A stretch of 64,000 nt of DNA, taken from positions 310,001-374,000 of the forward strand of contig JAGTXK010000136.1 of the NCBI GenBank assembly GCA_019096195.1, in the 5' to 3' direction. A model generated the notes under the pieces. That model was not told where the DNA came from and did no database searches. It saw nothing but the letters and a program-made list of their open reading frames with translations. The translations under genes were made by a program, and so were the position numbers. The stretch comes from Boletus sp. NGJ. Taxonomy: Eukaryota; Basidiomycota; Agaricomycetes; Boletales; Boletaceae. Below are positions 35,572 through 47,639 of this stretch, piece by piece. The first letter of the stretch is position 1. The number at the start of each line of letters is the position of its first letter.

Positions 35572-37695
35572 TCATACTTGAGAGGCAACCTCAGCCGTCC
35601 CTCCAACAGTACCCGTGATATATACCTTCTGGTCTTCATTGGAGAGGTCTTCGAGTGTCCGCTGATTCGTCTCGGGAATCAAGAACGTCGAAAACACGCC
35701 CGTCAACATTACAAACGAAAGTCCCTTCAAGCTACACACACGTGAGTCAAACAAAAAACAGACAAGTCACGCGAGACGTACATAAGGGGCAAGTTGGATT
35801 GATTGGCGGTGGCGAACACGAACTGTGCAATCACCGCACCGAGTTTGCCAGACGCAGCGGAGATACCGTGCGCAGTGGAGCGGTAGCGGGTGGGAAAGGC
35901 CTCGCCGGGAACGATAAACGTCGTCGTGTTGGGGCCAAAGTTCTGGAAGAAATTCGCGAGGCAGAACAGAGCCATCAAGGCTTGATGCGAGAGATTGCTG
36001 TAATCAAAGCCTGAGGAACTTGTCAGCTGTCATCCTAAACACACCGGAACCTATAGACATACTCATGATCAAAAACAAAATAGTGAGAATGATGAATCCC
36101 ATGAGCTGGATCGGCTTGCGTCCCCAGACATCTATGAGCAGGAAGGATGCCCCAAACCCGGGAATATAGCCACCGACGGTCAAGATGATGTTTCCGACAC
36201 AGAGGTTGTATAGACTGCTGTAGACGTCGCCGTTCCCGGAGTAGATCAAAGTCAGAATAAAGTCGCTGTTCAGAGTGAGCATGTAGAAGACAATCTGAAC
36301 ACGAGTCAGCACGCAACATAAAGAAACTGATCCCATGCTCTCACGTCGAGTGCAAACCACGAATACGATGTACCGAAGAGAACCTTCAAGTTCTCAAACT
36401 TGGAGAAATGGGCGGTAAAGTCACGACTGGATGCACGAGGGGCAGCAACGCGTGGTTCATCGATCGTATCGCCGTCGACGTAAGGTGTATATTCATTTCC
36501 AGTGGTCCTCAGGGCATTCTTAATGTCACGGGCTGCCCGACCAATGTTGCGATCGACATCCATCGTAAAACGAGGCGTCTCAGGGATGGTGAGACGGAAA
36601 TAAAGAGCAATCAGTGCAGGTACACATCCAAGACCGATGAGGAGACGCCAGGTAAAGTCCACCGGACCAGGCTCAGCTTATCGGCGAATGTTGGATGGCA
36701 TCCTTGAAAGCGACCACGACAATGAGCCCAACAAGAGAAGCAGCTGAGGAGCCCTCAATGGTAAGAAAGAACTTGAAAGGATGCAAACATACCGAGTTGA
36801 CCCCAGCCTTGAGAGGAGAACACGACAGTCATGAGACGGCCACGAGATCGGGTGGAAGCGAATTCGGACGTGATGACAGCGCTCAAGGGGTAGTCACCAC
36901 CGACTCCAACTCCCATCTGATTGGGCCGTGTTCAGTACTTGTACAAGGCCAGAAATATGAGACCAAGACACTCACAATGACACGCCAAAAGATGAGGATA
37001 GAGATGATGCTTAGACTTGGACCCTGGCCAGAAATGGCTTGTCCAAAGGTGGCGACGATCATGATCACAAGCTCGATACCATCTAGACGGGTAATGCTGA
37101 GAGGAATACCTACAACATGGCATGTTCCATCACTTACACATGCGCTTACGGCCAATGATATCCGCAAACCATCCAAACAGGAGCTGTCCGATCAAATTTC
37201 CTGCAGGGGTAGCCACTTTGAGACCTGCAGTTTGCCAATTTGTGAGTATCCCTTTTAAAACAATGCAGAGTGAGGATTATCAATGAGAGGGAAGGAGGTG
37301 AGCATACGGAGATTAGTCGGGTCGATCCAGGGACCGTAGACAAAACCCAACATCGTCGCAGCGATGTTGATGGCGAATATATCATAACTAGAACATGGTC
37401 TCGAAAAGAAATAGCGTTGGAAAAGACAAACGGACTTACGCATCCGTGAAGAAACCGACACCCGCCACCAGACAAATTTTTATATGGAATTTGCTAATGA
37501 GGATGAAAGGGGGCATCAAATAACAAGAAACAGAAACCTGGGCGGAAGAAAAACATACGAGAAAGTGGCCTTGTCAATCTGCGCCAAGGCAATGCGCCGG
37601 CGCTCGTTGAGGATCGCGACCTCTCCAACCACCCCGTTCATCTGAGCCAGAGGGATGGCAGGTTCTTCAGAGGGGCGCTGCCTGCCGCCGGACAT
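35572..37695 (-). pseudogene. PHO84-like phosphate transporter, tandem copy B, frameshifted
   Basis: Nearly identical in layout to copy A. The start at 37695 gives MSGGRQRPSEEPAIPLAQMN; then [77 protein letters not shown] and [10 protein letters not shown], stop 35572-35574. At about 36680 copy B has one extra G relative to copy A: CCGATAAGCTGAG against CCGATAACTGAG. This turns [12 protein letters not shown] into HSPIS followed by a stop, inside the transporter core. Unless this is a consensus error, the protein is truncated after roughly the fifth helix. Other splice sites and blocks are preserved, so the break would be recent. Sequence identity to copy A is high in exons and introns, indicating a young tandem duplication. 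Confidence 0.85.
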
Positions 37696-39284
37696 TTTGT
37701 GGGATTGCCAGTGGGAAATAGAAAAATGAAGGATGCAGAGGATGCCATATTGCAGTTGGATACATTTTATATCGGATGTGTGCTGGTTCCGAGTGATCCA
37801 CCGTCGAAAACGGATGTGAAAACTGTCTGAGCGTTCTTTGTCGTGGAGATTACCCAGCACGTTTGACCCAACCAGCTGCACGGCCGTATTGCGGTGTCAA
37901 CCTTACCAGAAAGAATATCCAGTTTGGATAGCCGTCTTGCTATTCCCACTGTCGTGGCATCAATAACTGGCTTGCTTCTTCAGACGCTGAGATTCGTGGG
38001 CACAGCCGCATCAGTAACAGCAACCTTGAGTACTTGCTGTATTACTGTAAGTGAGCCTCACTCACCATCATGAGTATCAACGCCTCGTCAATCAGCACTC
38101 AGTACTCAGCGTTTGACAAACCCGTTCACTCACAATACGACCCGCTCGCCGTGGCGGTGGAGCACAGCTGTCTGCTTGGCGTTAACAATCATCACTCTCT
38201 GAAAACCTAATTTGGGCATGTAGCGATCTGTCGTTTCATCGGGAGGGAGAAGCTCGGTAAGGAACGAGTGTAGTAATAGAACCAAGCGGCGCAGCCTTCG
38301 TTTCCTCTGCGCCACACTGGAGCCGCAATAATGGGGTTGGCTCTGCTCCGATTTTTTTCACCCACACACCCTTTTAATTCATTGTCGGTCCCCTCATATT
38401 CTCCTGGGTTCTGGAGAATCCTAAGCGCCCTTTGGCTGACCTGCGCGGCACTTTTCCCATCCGTCCTGGCAGCTCACCTGCCGCCCGCTTTCCCCTCTTC
38501 TCGTTCCCACCATCGGGTTCGTATTCTACGTACGTTGTACATGGTTTGATGCTGACGCTCTCGTCTCGTCTCCGACACCGGCCCAGAGATAGCCAAGACT
38601 AGTGTGTGGGAGATTCCGTGAGATCTAACGCTATACGTCTTGTCGGAAATACAACAAGTTCTATAAAAGCTAGACAGAAATAACATCCATCACATCAAAA
38701 AAGTAAACTCGAATCGTAGCAGGACAGGTCGTGATCGGACAAGGGGAAGGAATTACTAAGCCCAACATATTAACGGAAAGCATTGAACAACAGTGAATAA
38801 AAAGCATCAAGAGCGTACACACAATCTAAAATGACAAGCGTACATTCGGGTTCCTTGGGTATATCTTGCATGCACATACGAGGGTAAATGGACGGATCCG
38901 CGATAGTGCGGGAGATGGCAGAGGGCCAGATGGGCCGGAAAGCGGGGGAATCGGACCAGGGGAGATGTAGTTTGGGAATCGCCAAGCGATGCTACGATGA
39001 ACATTATGTAAAAATGCCAAGGAGGGAAATCGCTGAAGCGAGCACTGCCATGACAAGCTGAAAGCGTCAACATTGAGCAACCGTTCCAGTCAGACAAATC
39101 CACTTCTTACGCTGACGCCCTTCCACTAAGGAGGGAAACCACAATGAAGATCTAGCGAGAAAGCAACCCGGTCCCTTCGACAAGAAAACAGACAACGTCA
39201 ACTGGGACTCCAGTAGCACCAGTTGATAGCCAGGCAAGCAATCCGACAAACAACACCCCAAACTGTTCCCCGCTGTTGCGCCAA
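37696..39284. other. intergenic, nothing firmly supported
   Basis: 1.6 kb. A 72-codon frame at 38331 contains a hydrophobic stretch (FWRILSALWLTCAALFPSVL) that could be a signal peptide, but no downstream exon is evident. The right part carries the 3' flank of the kinase gene. Confidence 0.35.
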
Positions 39285-40855
39285 CTAGCGCCACCGTCTC
39301 TCAGTGACACCATGAGCAGCGGCATTACATGCCTCACAGACCCGTACTCGATGAGTGCCGCAGTGTTCCGCTCCTTTTCGCGACTTGCGCACCCAATCAA
39401 ATTCGGTTGCGGATCTGTCTCCCTGTACACATTCGTCAGGGTAGCGGACGCCTGAACGACGCCCTAAATTGCGGAACATATCACGGAGACCGTCGTAGTC
39501 GGGAAGATCCGTAAAGGAGAGGGACAGGGCATAAGTGAGTAGGAGGGTGAATTCGGCAGGAAGAGTAGTTGTCATTGGGATTGTAAGTGGTGGCGAGTAG
39601 GGATCCGAGTCTTGATAGGCGTCGGGATGGTAAGAAGCAGACGATTGTTTGCGGTGACAACGATGACGTATCGGAGAAGGGGTGGGAGGTTCCAAGGGGG
39701 GAGATGGTGAGCGGGCGCGTGAACAGGAACGTAGAGGGGTACGGGGTTGTGAACGCGTCCGAGGACGACGCGGAGTGGCACAGACAGTGGGCAAACAGAG
39801 AGGCCGAGATCTTTCGAGAATAGAGTGTGTTTCGTCGTAGTCTAGACTCTCGTCTAGTTGTGTGATGTCTCTGTGGCGTAGTTGCTCCTCCTTTACCAAG
39901 TTTTCTTGATAAACATGATCCGGTGGTGATTCGGGTAGCAGGGGACCGATGGCGTCTAATTTGGCTTGCAAAATGAGCTCCCAAGTTTGGGCCACAGTTG
40001 GTGCTCGTATTTTCCGCCAAGGCAGCGTTCCACGGAGGAAGTAAATGAGCATATAAGCCAGTGACTCGAGGTCGTCGCGACGAGCGCATTCTGTGTTGGC
40101 GTTAGAGTCCCACCCACTACGAGTTAACGTGTGACGAACCGACGCCACGATGAGCATTTAAGCTGGCGAAGAGGCTTGTTCCCACTCCGTGCCTGCCCTC
40201 CTGCTTGTAAGTGACGTGTTCGCCTGTTCTGGGATCCCTAAAGCGACGAGCGAGACCAAAGTCGATGACATTGACGATGGACGCGGTTGGTGATGATGAC
40301 AGACCCATGACGAAATTGGCAGGTTTTACGTCGCGGTGTATGAATGAACGGGAATGAATGAACTGTAGACGAGATATCTAGGCAACGACAAATGAGCGTG
40401 GGTAGAGGGGACATTCATATTAGTCTAATGGTCATGGCGCGGCGGAAAAAAAAGACACACGAGTTGATCTGCAAGGAGGAGGACGGTCTTGAGAGTGAAA
40501 TGTCTGCTGCAGACCTTGAAGAGATCCTCCAAGGAGGGGCCAAGGAGATCAATGACCATGACGTTATAGTCGCCTTGTTTGCCGGAGTACATGATCCAGG
40601 GCACGCCTGGACCACCCATGAGGGACTTGTAGACCTTGGATTCCTGGCGGAGGGGGGACGTGAGCGAGCGGGGAATGGCTGGCTCGAGCTTGATAGCGAC
40701 TTCTTTGCCCGCTATGGTGTGCACGCCGAGGAAGACGGAGCCTGCAGGATGCATGAGACGGCGACGGCGAAGCATGCACGGACCAGATACCCACCGCAGC
40801 CACCGTTGGCGATTTCTTCCTCTAGTCTGTACTTGCCGCCAAAGGTGACATCCAT
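39285..40855 (-). CDS. casein kinase 1-type protein kinase with a disordered insert in the C-lobe
   Basis: Ser/Thr kinase. The start at 40855 gives MDVTFGGKYRLEEEIANGGC, then an intron and GSVFLGVHTIAGKEVAIKLE (ATP-binding Lys). Further: SRSFIHRDVKPANFVMG (catalytic Asp, about 40325), VNVIDFGLARRFRDP (DFG), a GTSLFASLNAH segment corresponding to the CK1 GTARYASINTH, and ARRDDLESLAYMLIYFLRGT followed by LPWRKI. After LLPESPPD the fold is interrupted by about 110 residues rich in Ser, Pro and Arg (for example CSRARSPSPPLEPPTPSP, about 39780-39650). The usual CK1 C-lobe then resumes with LPAEFTLLLTYALSLSFTDL and PDYDGLRDMF, ending after ATEFDW and a Cys-containing tail, stop 39285-39287. Key catalytic residues are present, so it is probably active. 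Confidence 0.85.
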
Positions 40856-41241
40856 CTCGACTTGGTGGCAGAGGGCGACTCTGACAAGTCTTTGGTTTTC
40901 TTGGTTCATATTATGTATTATGTAATACATCCCCATATGGGAATGATGCGCTATCCACGTGACCGCGTCGTGTCGTGGAAGGTGCTCACTCTGGGCTGGC
41001 TGCTTCAAGTCGCTTCCATTCCGTCGCCACCATCACCGAGGTCAACGCAAGATAAAACACCGAGACAGCAAATCATCTGGTCGTGGATAGAGGGTTGCCA
41101 TGTATCGCCCTATCGACGCACCTGGACCTGATCAATTTTGATTGATAATTACTAAACAAGCTTATCGTACAATTCCAGACAAGCACTGGCACTGAACAAG
41201 ACAACACGGATTTGTTACTGATGCGCCACAATCACTTTCCC
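40856..41241. other. intergenic
   Basis: About 385 bases between the kinase start and the questin-oxidase-like stop, both genes on the minus strand. It holds the kinase promoter; no coding signal of its own. Confidence 0.45.
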
Positions 41242-43130
41242 TTATGCCCTCCCTTGACTCCTCAGCAGCTCCAACTCGTCCAACGCTGCCCTCTGGAACT
41301 CTTGGTAATTCCATACCCCCGAGTTATCCTCGCCGTGAGTGACCCATCCAAGCGCCGCTCCAGTTAGCCAGGCCACGCGCAAAAATACACTTCCATCCAG
41401 GTACGCGTACTCGGGATCCACGTCGACCCCGTCCTTGTACAGCGAATTGAGGACGAATCCTGCCTCGCGATGCCCATACAGCACGTTAAAGTGCGCCAGC
41501 GCCCGTTGGACTTTGCACAGGTGCTCGTTTGGGTGGACGACCGCATCGGCGAGGATAGGGTACCACGGGTTCGGGGTGGCCGCAAAGGGCGACGTTGATG
41601 AAGGGAGCGCACAGGCAGACGGGGTTGGCTGCAAACCTGGGAGGGTATTGGAGTATTTTGACGATGGTGCGTTGGGGAGCGGAACAAGTGGCTGAGAGGT
41701 AAACGCTCGGAGAGCGAAACCCGGACGACCACGCACAAGCCACCAGGTGATACTTGTCAAAAAGTGCGCTCGAAGCAGCTTTGTTTGTGATGGACGTGAC
41801 AAGTACGCGCAGATCGAAGGAACGAATAAGACTGATGTCACGATATGCGCACTGGACTCAACAGTTAGATTTGCATCGATATCCATTGTGGCTGCACGTA
41901 CGTGAAGAAATCGGCACGATATTCGGCCGCGCTCCCATCCCAGCTCCCGACGCCATACATGAGTGTCGCAGCCCAGATAAGCTCCTCAATACGTTCTTCC
42001 AGGTCTTCCTGCCTCTCGATGTGGCAGTCCCAAAACTCGCCATATTTGTTGATCACCTCGCCATGCGACTCGAGCATCGCGGCGTACTCGTGCTTGTCGA
42101 GCACTTTGGAGTCGAAACGGGGGTCACGGAGCATGAGTGACAAAATGTTCAACGCCCGCAGGCGCGACCCTGGCTTAGGCATCCACTCTGGCTCTATACA
42201 TCACACTATCAGACGGGAAGAAGACGGCAACGAGGCAACTTACCTTGCCTCTCCAGATCAGTGATGGGAGTCGTACGCGTAGGTGTGAAGAGCAAACGCG
42301 TGATGAGCGTGGTTGCACCAGCAGGATGCACCGACGTCCATGCAAGACCTTTCGATCAAATGCAATCAGCACGTGCATCGAGAAACCATACAGCCGTTTC
42401 GGACCACCCACCCTCCGCGATGAGACCCAGTATGCCAAACTCGGCGCCGTAGCCGGCGTGGATGATTGGATGAATGAGAATCTCGAGGAACCGATTGAGC
42501 ATCTGGGGTTGCTCAGCGCCTTGCTGTGGCGTGCGGACGTTGTAGTGGGGAGAGAAAAGGTACTTCTCGAGAATATTAGAGATGGTCGCACCGGGCTCGA
42601 GCACGACACGGTGGAAGTAATTGAGGTAGGCATTGTAGTAGCTTTGCAGTAATGTCAGCGAAAAAAAGATACAGGGTGACACCCGTACGTACTGGTCGTT
42701 TCCAAGGTAATCTGTAAAGTTGTCGTCTGTGATCGTGACCGTGTCGGGCGATACGAACGCAACACGCATATGGTCGAGGTGGGTATTCTGATAGGCAGCG
42801 CTTATCACGGGCCCTGGAGCGCCAAGGGCATATACAGCAAGCAAGTGGTGCACAGAGTGACTGCGCGAGTGAGCAACCAAGGATCGGGGACCGACGAAGG
42901 AAAGAGACATACTTGTGGAAGCTGAACTCGTTGAAAAAGACATGGCTCCGCTCGTGATTGTCCCTAAGCGCTTTAAGTAGCGCAGCCGTAGCCTCTGGAC
43001 CCGAGTTGGGCACACGGCCGGGGGCGAGGAGAGAAGGTGGTGACCTGATACCTGGAAAGAGGCGGGAGAGCACATCCTGCGAGGACGGCGCCGCGGGGAC
43101 AATACTCTCTGGAGGTGCGGAAGTGGCCAT
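41242..43130 (-). CDS. questin oxidase-like protein (DUF4243 family)
   Basis: Related to questin oxidase (GedK), a Baeyer-Villiger-type oxygenase of fungal anthraquinone pathways, but the family is broad and most members are uncharacterised. The start at 43130 gives MATSAPPESIVPAAPSSQDV. Exons: FFNEFSFHK then HSVHHLLAVYALGAPGPVIS, YLNYFHRVVLEPGATISNIL, LEILIHPIIHAGYGAEFGIL, SRLRALNILSLMLRDPRFDS, WAATLMYGVGS, HIVTSVLFVPSICAYL, LLRAHFLTSITWWLVRGRP, HLCKVQRALAHFNVLYGH and RVAWLTGAALGWVTHGED, with the tail ELELLRSQGRA and stop 41242-41244. Conserved His-rich stretches (HHLLAVYALG; HPIIHAGYGAEFG) match the family. No biosynthetic partner genes adjoin, so a role in secondary metabolism is not supported by context. 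Confidence 0.85.
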
Positions 43131-44522
43131 GGCAGCTGGTATGGAGCAAGAATGGGCTTATTGGTCGCTACTTTATAGCCCTGTCGAGGCAGTGAGCATC
43201 AGAGTTGACTTACTCAGAGAGGCAGTATACAAGATTCCAAGCCCGCATAGTCCGCACTAGCGCAGTCGGCATACGCAGACTAGTCTCCATATTCGATGCC
43301 ATATGCTATACCTGCACGAAATGGATTACGAAGCGATTCGGCACAAATACAAACGTTCGTCTTCTTGGGATTGTTTCCACTGCTAGTGGTGGTAGACCGG
43401 CGGCAGGTCGGTGTGTGACAAGGTTCTTTCAGTCGCTTTCAAGACTACGTGAGGTAGTGCCCATGACCATCTGTCACCGACCGGAATTTATCTTGAAAGA
43501 GGGATGGGAAAACCAACATATTGTAAGCGATTTCGGAATAACTCCCAGTGCGGGCGATAATAATGAGGCTAAAGGCGTGACGTTCTGCTCTCCCCCGAGT
43601 CACACATCCCAATGACTCTTTTTTGTTGGCAGGTCTAACAGGTTCGGCCCGGGGGTTGTGACTGAGACGACTACAGTACCACCGAGCACTTCCTCGAAAA
43701 CCTCAGCTTCAGTAACTTGCTTGTCGAGCTGGCTGTGGCGACGCCTCGCGTAGTTCATGCCAGGAGACAGCTCAGCGATGAAGAGCATTGATGAGGTCTC
43801 GCCGAAACCAGATTTTCTGAAGCTCCTTGACAATGACACGACCCAAGCAGCGTAACCACGGCGCCAGGCGTAAGTTCCGAGCAGACCAAGAATTGGTCCA
43901 GAGACGAAGCCTGGGCTTGCCAGCCTTGCTAGTGACTGTCTGGGGGTCTCTCTGGATCACATCCAAACAAATCTTCATCTCTATGGTCTCCGAGGTAACC
44001 ACTGTAAATCTGCGGGATTTGGTTTATTGCTGTTCAAATTTGGAATCTAGCGTTCCAGCGTAATTCAGACCAAGCCGCTGCGCAGCTCGCATTATCCCAG
44101 ATCGAGAGGCAGCTCGAGACAGACTTCGCTTCGAGGTTTCAACCTGAGCTAACATTCTTGTTCCATTAATTCCTATACCTTTCGCGCGAAGCTCCTCAAA
44201 CAACGGAACATAGCTATCCGTTCTCTCTGCGAAAGCCCAGCATTATTGCTTGTCCTATATACCAGTGTCGATTCCAGCTCCCTCGACTCGAGCACCCCTG
44301 TTCATTTGGTGTGAGTTGTCAGAATAGTGTTTCACCAGTGGATCCCTGAACGAAGAACCAGTCTCTCACTGTGATAATGGAGGCTGACACCAAGTGAGTG
44401 CCACCACTTCCGGGTATAATCGACGGGTCAGCCTCCCCATCAGAATGTTATAAAACGTGGAGCTCTACCAATCCACCCCCTTTCACAGGCACTCGTGTTC
44501 AGCTTCCTCCCCTCACGCCATC
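43131..44522. other. intergenic, no supported gene
   Basis: 1.4 kb between divergent genes. Short open frames on both strands lack motifs. The sequence before 44523 contains pyrimidine-rich runs typical of fungal leaders. Confidence 0.4.
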
Positions 44523-45921
44523 ATGCCTTCAGCGTCCCCAAAGTCCTCCATGTCTCTTGGAGAACTTACCATGTGCAAATATTTTCTCGATAGTCACTGG
44601 GAATACGCCATTGACCTCGTGTCCAACATCGAGAAAATACGGCAATGGCATGGAACGGATAGCTGTCCCGAAACTCGGCAAGGCCAGACTTGCACGGTCT
44701 GTGAGCTCTGCAGCACCGACGGGCTGTTGGGCGCGACGAAAACGGCCCTCGTGTCCTACAATGATGCTGCGAAGCATCTCCAGGGAGTACGAGCGTCGCT
44801 CGAAAAGAGTGTCCCTAGCCGCCGTACGTCTCTTTTTGCATTCTCGGATGCTATTACCCAAGGTTTCCCTGAGGACAGGGGCACCCAGTCGAACCCTGTT
44901 CGAGAGCCGTTTGGCAAAGGCCGTTTTCCTCAGCATCGTCACGGTTGGGGACACTCTCCGATCGCAACATGCGACATGGCAAGCACGCCTTCAAGGTGAA
45001 CTCGCGACTTCGTCCTCGTCTGCTCAGAGTCCCGGACATATCAACACGGGTCACGGAGACGTGGACAAGAACGCAAATGGGGACATGCTGCTCCAGACCT
45101 ACTCGGGTCCAATGTTGGTCGGCCCCGAGGCCAATCCCAAGCTCGCTGAGGTTTCTACTGGCTCCGTTCTAGAGACCACTGGCACACCAAGCACTTCCAT
45201 GCTCGTCGTTTTTAGGCGGTGCTTGTCGAGCGATTGTCCTTGCGAGGCTAACAGGGCGAACGCCACGTCGAACTCAAATTTGAGGGGTACTTGTGGGCCG
45301 CAGGTTGCTTCAACGGTCCCTCGGTCACTCTCGGATTCCAAGAAGATGCGCACGCCCAAGGCGACTACAAAGATGGACGGAGCCACACGAGGGGGCGATA
45401 ATCACGCCGCGCGGTCTACGACCACGAATCTCGAGCGCCGTTCCAGGAGGGCAAGTGATGCGTCAGATGGTCTGGCCAAAACGAGGACAAACGCACAAAC
45501 CCAGAAGCCAAGTACGGTTCACGATCTGGACAGTCCAGACGCACGAGCGCTCGATATGCAAAGGCCGCAAGACGTGGTGCTGGCGGAGCATAGACCATCG
45601 AGCCCGATATCGGGAACAGCATTGTTGACACAGGAAACCGAGACACCTTTGTCATCGCCAAAACGGATAGTGGACCCCAGAGTTTTCCGCCTTCGCGCGC
45701 AGATCGCGCGATCTGACGAAGTATGTCGAGCGTTGATGGAGTGGTGTCGAGCTTGGACGGCCGACCTGCAGTTGGACCCTCAAGGGAGGCATGGGACTGG
45801 GCCTGAAGCCCGAGTCGACAATAAAGACACGCGTGAATACCTACCTGCATTGACCTGTGGCCTCGAGACAGTCGAGCCTGACAAGTCGTTATACCTGACA
45901 GATAGCCAGGTGACGAGATGA
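44523..45921 (+). CDS. unknown protein with CxxC-type N-terminal segment, one intron
   Basis: No family recognised. Gene structure supports coding: the start at 44523 opens a frame (MPSASPKSSMSLGELTMCKY) that reads well until a GTACGT donor at 44824. Removing 44824-44878 (55 bases, AG acceptor) moves exactly into the long frame that runs to the stop at 45919-45921 (GGCACCCAG onward, APSRTLFESRLAKAVFLSIV). The N-terminal part has a helical stretch (YAIDLVSNIEKIRQWHG) and closely spaced cysteines (TCTVCELC). The middle is Ser/Thr/Lys-rich and probably disordered. The C-terminal RLRAQIARSDEVCRALMEWC is again helical. The reverse-strand frames over the same region are shadows. Could be a transcription-associated or signalling protein, but that is a guess. 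Confidence 0.6.
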
Positions 45922-47639
45922 CGGCCCAAGAACTGCGATTCAACTTCGAGCAGGAGAAACTTAAGGGGCAGTGGCTGATGGCACGAAGGAAGCCATGCAA
46001 AGACGTCCAACTCTGGTCTGAGTGGACTTGACCTGTTCTGATCAAACAAAAGTATATTTCTGGCACTGAGGTGTGGAGAAATGCAACTTGCAAGCAATGT
46101 GTACATTACACCGAGGATGTCTTGAGTGACGAATTCACCGTGAATAAGAACGCAGGCTCGTGGACTTACCCAACAATCGCGCCGTGGGGACAAGCTTAAG
46201 CCCACCGCAGGTCCCAGCCCGAACAATACCAAGTAGACGAAGGAGCTACGTGAGCTTGGGCTACATGGCCACGGGGGGTGTTCAATGTTTCCAGCTTTGA
46301 TGTTCTTCAACACATATAAGGCCCCGCACGACCTCCCACTTGCCAACTCCTCGCACCTTGGCCGCCAAATACCTCTTGCCGAGGTCGAGAATCACCTTCA
46401 AATTACGCATACTTGGCTTGCAGAAATAACCAAGCAGTACGGAGATGCAAACTTACATCAGAAAATGTACCATTCCGCGCAGCAGGTACGAAAGATGCGT
46501 TGTTAGAGTTAACGACGCATCCCACGGATCGATGGACTAAGACGAAATCATGTTATTCGCGCAGACGCACGAGTGAGAATGCATGCACAACCAGTGGAAC
46601 TTTTTGTGTACATATGCCCGGCCACCTCTCAGACAGCTTTTCCGCCAAGATGGAGATTTTCACGGATGTCAGTCGCCACTTGCGCGCTGCGGGTGAATCA
46701 TGCATGATCGACAAGAGGTTAATGACAGTTGCCAAGTTGCTAAGACGAGGATAGTGTTATAATAAGGGATTCCGGATAGCCAAGCGAAGGCGTACCAGGA
46801 AACGTTGGAAGATATTGTTATTCTCTTCCGCATGAAGATAATATGGAGGTACGAACAGCGATAACGCAGCAACAGGATAAAGCAATCATTACAGCAGATA
46901 CTGGCACGGGGAAAGGTCGACGTCCAGTTTGCTGCGCCGAAGCAAGCAAGGCAAGTGCCCCGGCGTTTATTTACGTCCTCTGGTGAAACTGACTGGGCAG
47001 CAGTGTGATCCTAGGTGCGGGTTATAGCAGAACCATATGTGGCAAGCTTCCGTGCACCCAAACCATGCGATCTGTGAACATGAGCACGAGAGCGGTTACT
47101 GTCAATTGTTATATGTCAATCGTACGATTCAGAGAACACAAATGACGACAACATGTACAAATGGAAAAGCGGGAGATGGACAGGGGCGGCTTAATCACTA
47201 ATCACTATTAGACAGGAAGCGCGCACTGAATGACAACAGAGGCTAGTGGTCGATGTTGATTGAGGGCCAGGGCACGTCATACTACCGGCATGTCACAGAC
47301 AAGAAAATACAAAGGATGTGGCCTGTGGGTTAGAGTTCAGCACTGTCTAACTGGTATTCAGTGGACGAGACCCTACTCACGAGTTATCGTATTTTCCGCG
47401 CGACAATTGGACGAGATACGAGCAAATAAAATTATCATTGGAGTCTAAAAAATATGGTCACTATGGGCATGCTGATAACCTCAATGTAAGACCCTTTACC
47501 TCGCAGATGACATACAGCGCTATCTTGCGCAACAGATCAGAGGTTCAATACCAACTACACGACTCATTCATGCAACCAGAAAGGGAAGAGCCACGGCATG
47601 ATGGTACTGTACGCGGCAAGACACATGTTGGTGGCAAAT
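45922..47639. other. intergenic, no supported gene
   Basis: 1.7 kb with only short frames. A plus-strand stretch at 46285-46506 (LGRQIPLAEVENHLQITHTW) looks mildly protein-like but has no partner exons that I can find. Confidence 0.35.

Noticed and set aside
36695-37258. 187-codon plus-strand frame across the phosphate transporter copy B
   Set aside because: Antisense shadow of transporter exons; the same shadow occurs in copy A.
39481-40089. 202-codon open frame overlapping the kinase C-lobe in another frame
   Set aside because: Shadow of the kinase exon, which has clear CK1 motifs before and after the insert.
44398-44822. N-terminal part of the 507-codon frame as a single-exon protein
   Set aside because: The other frame from 44523 is more protein-like, and a 55-base intron joins it precisely to the downstream part.
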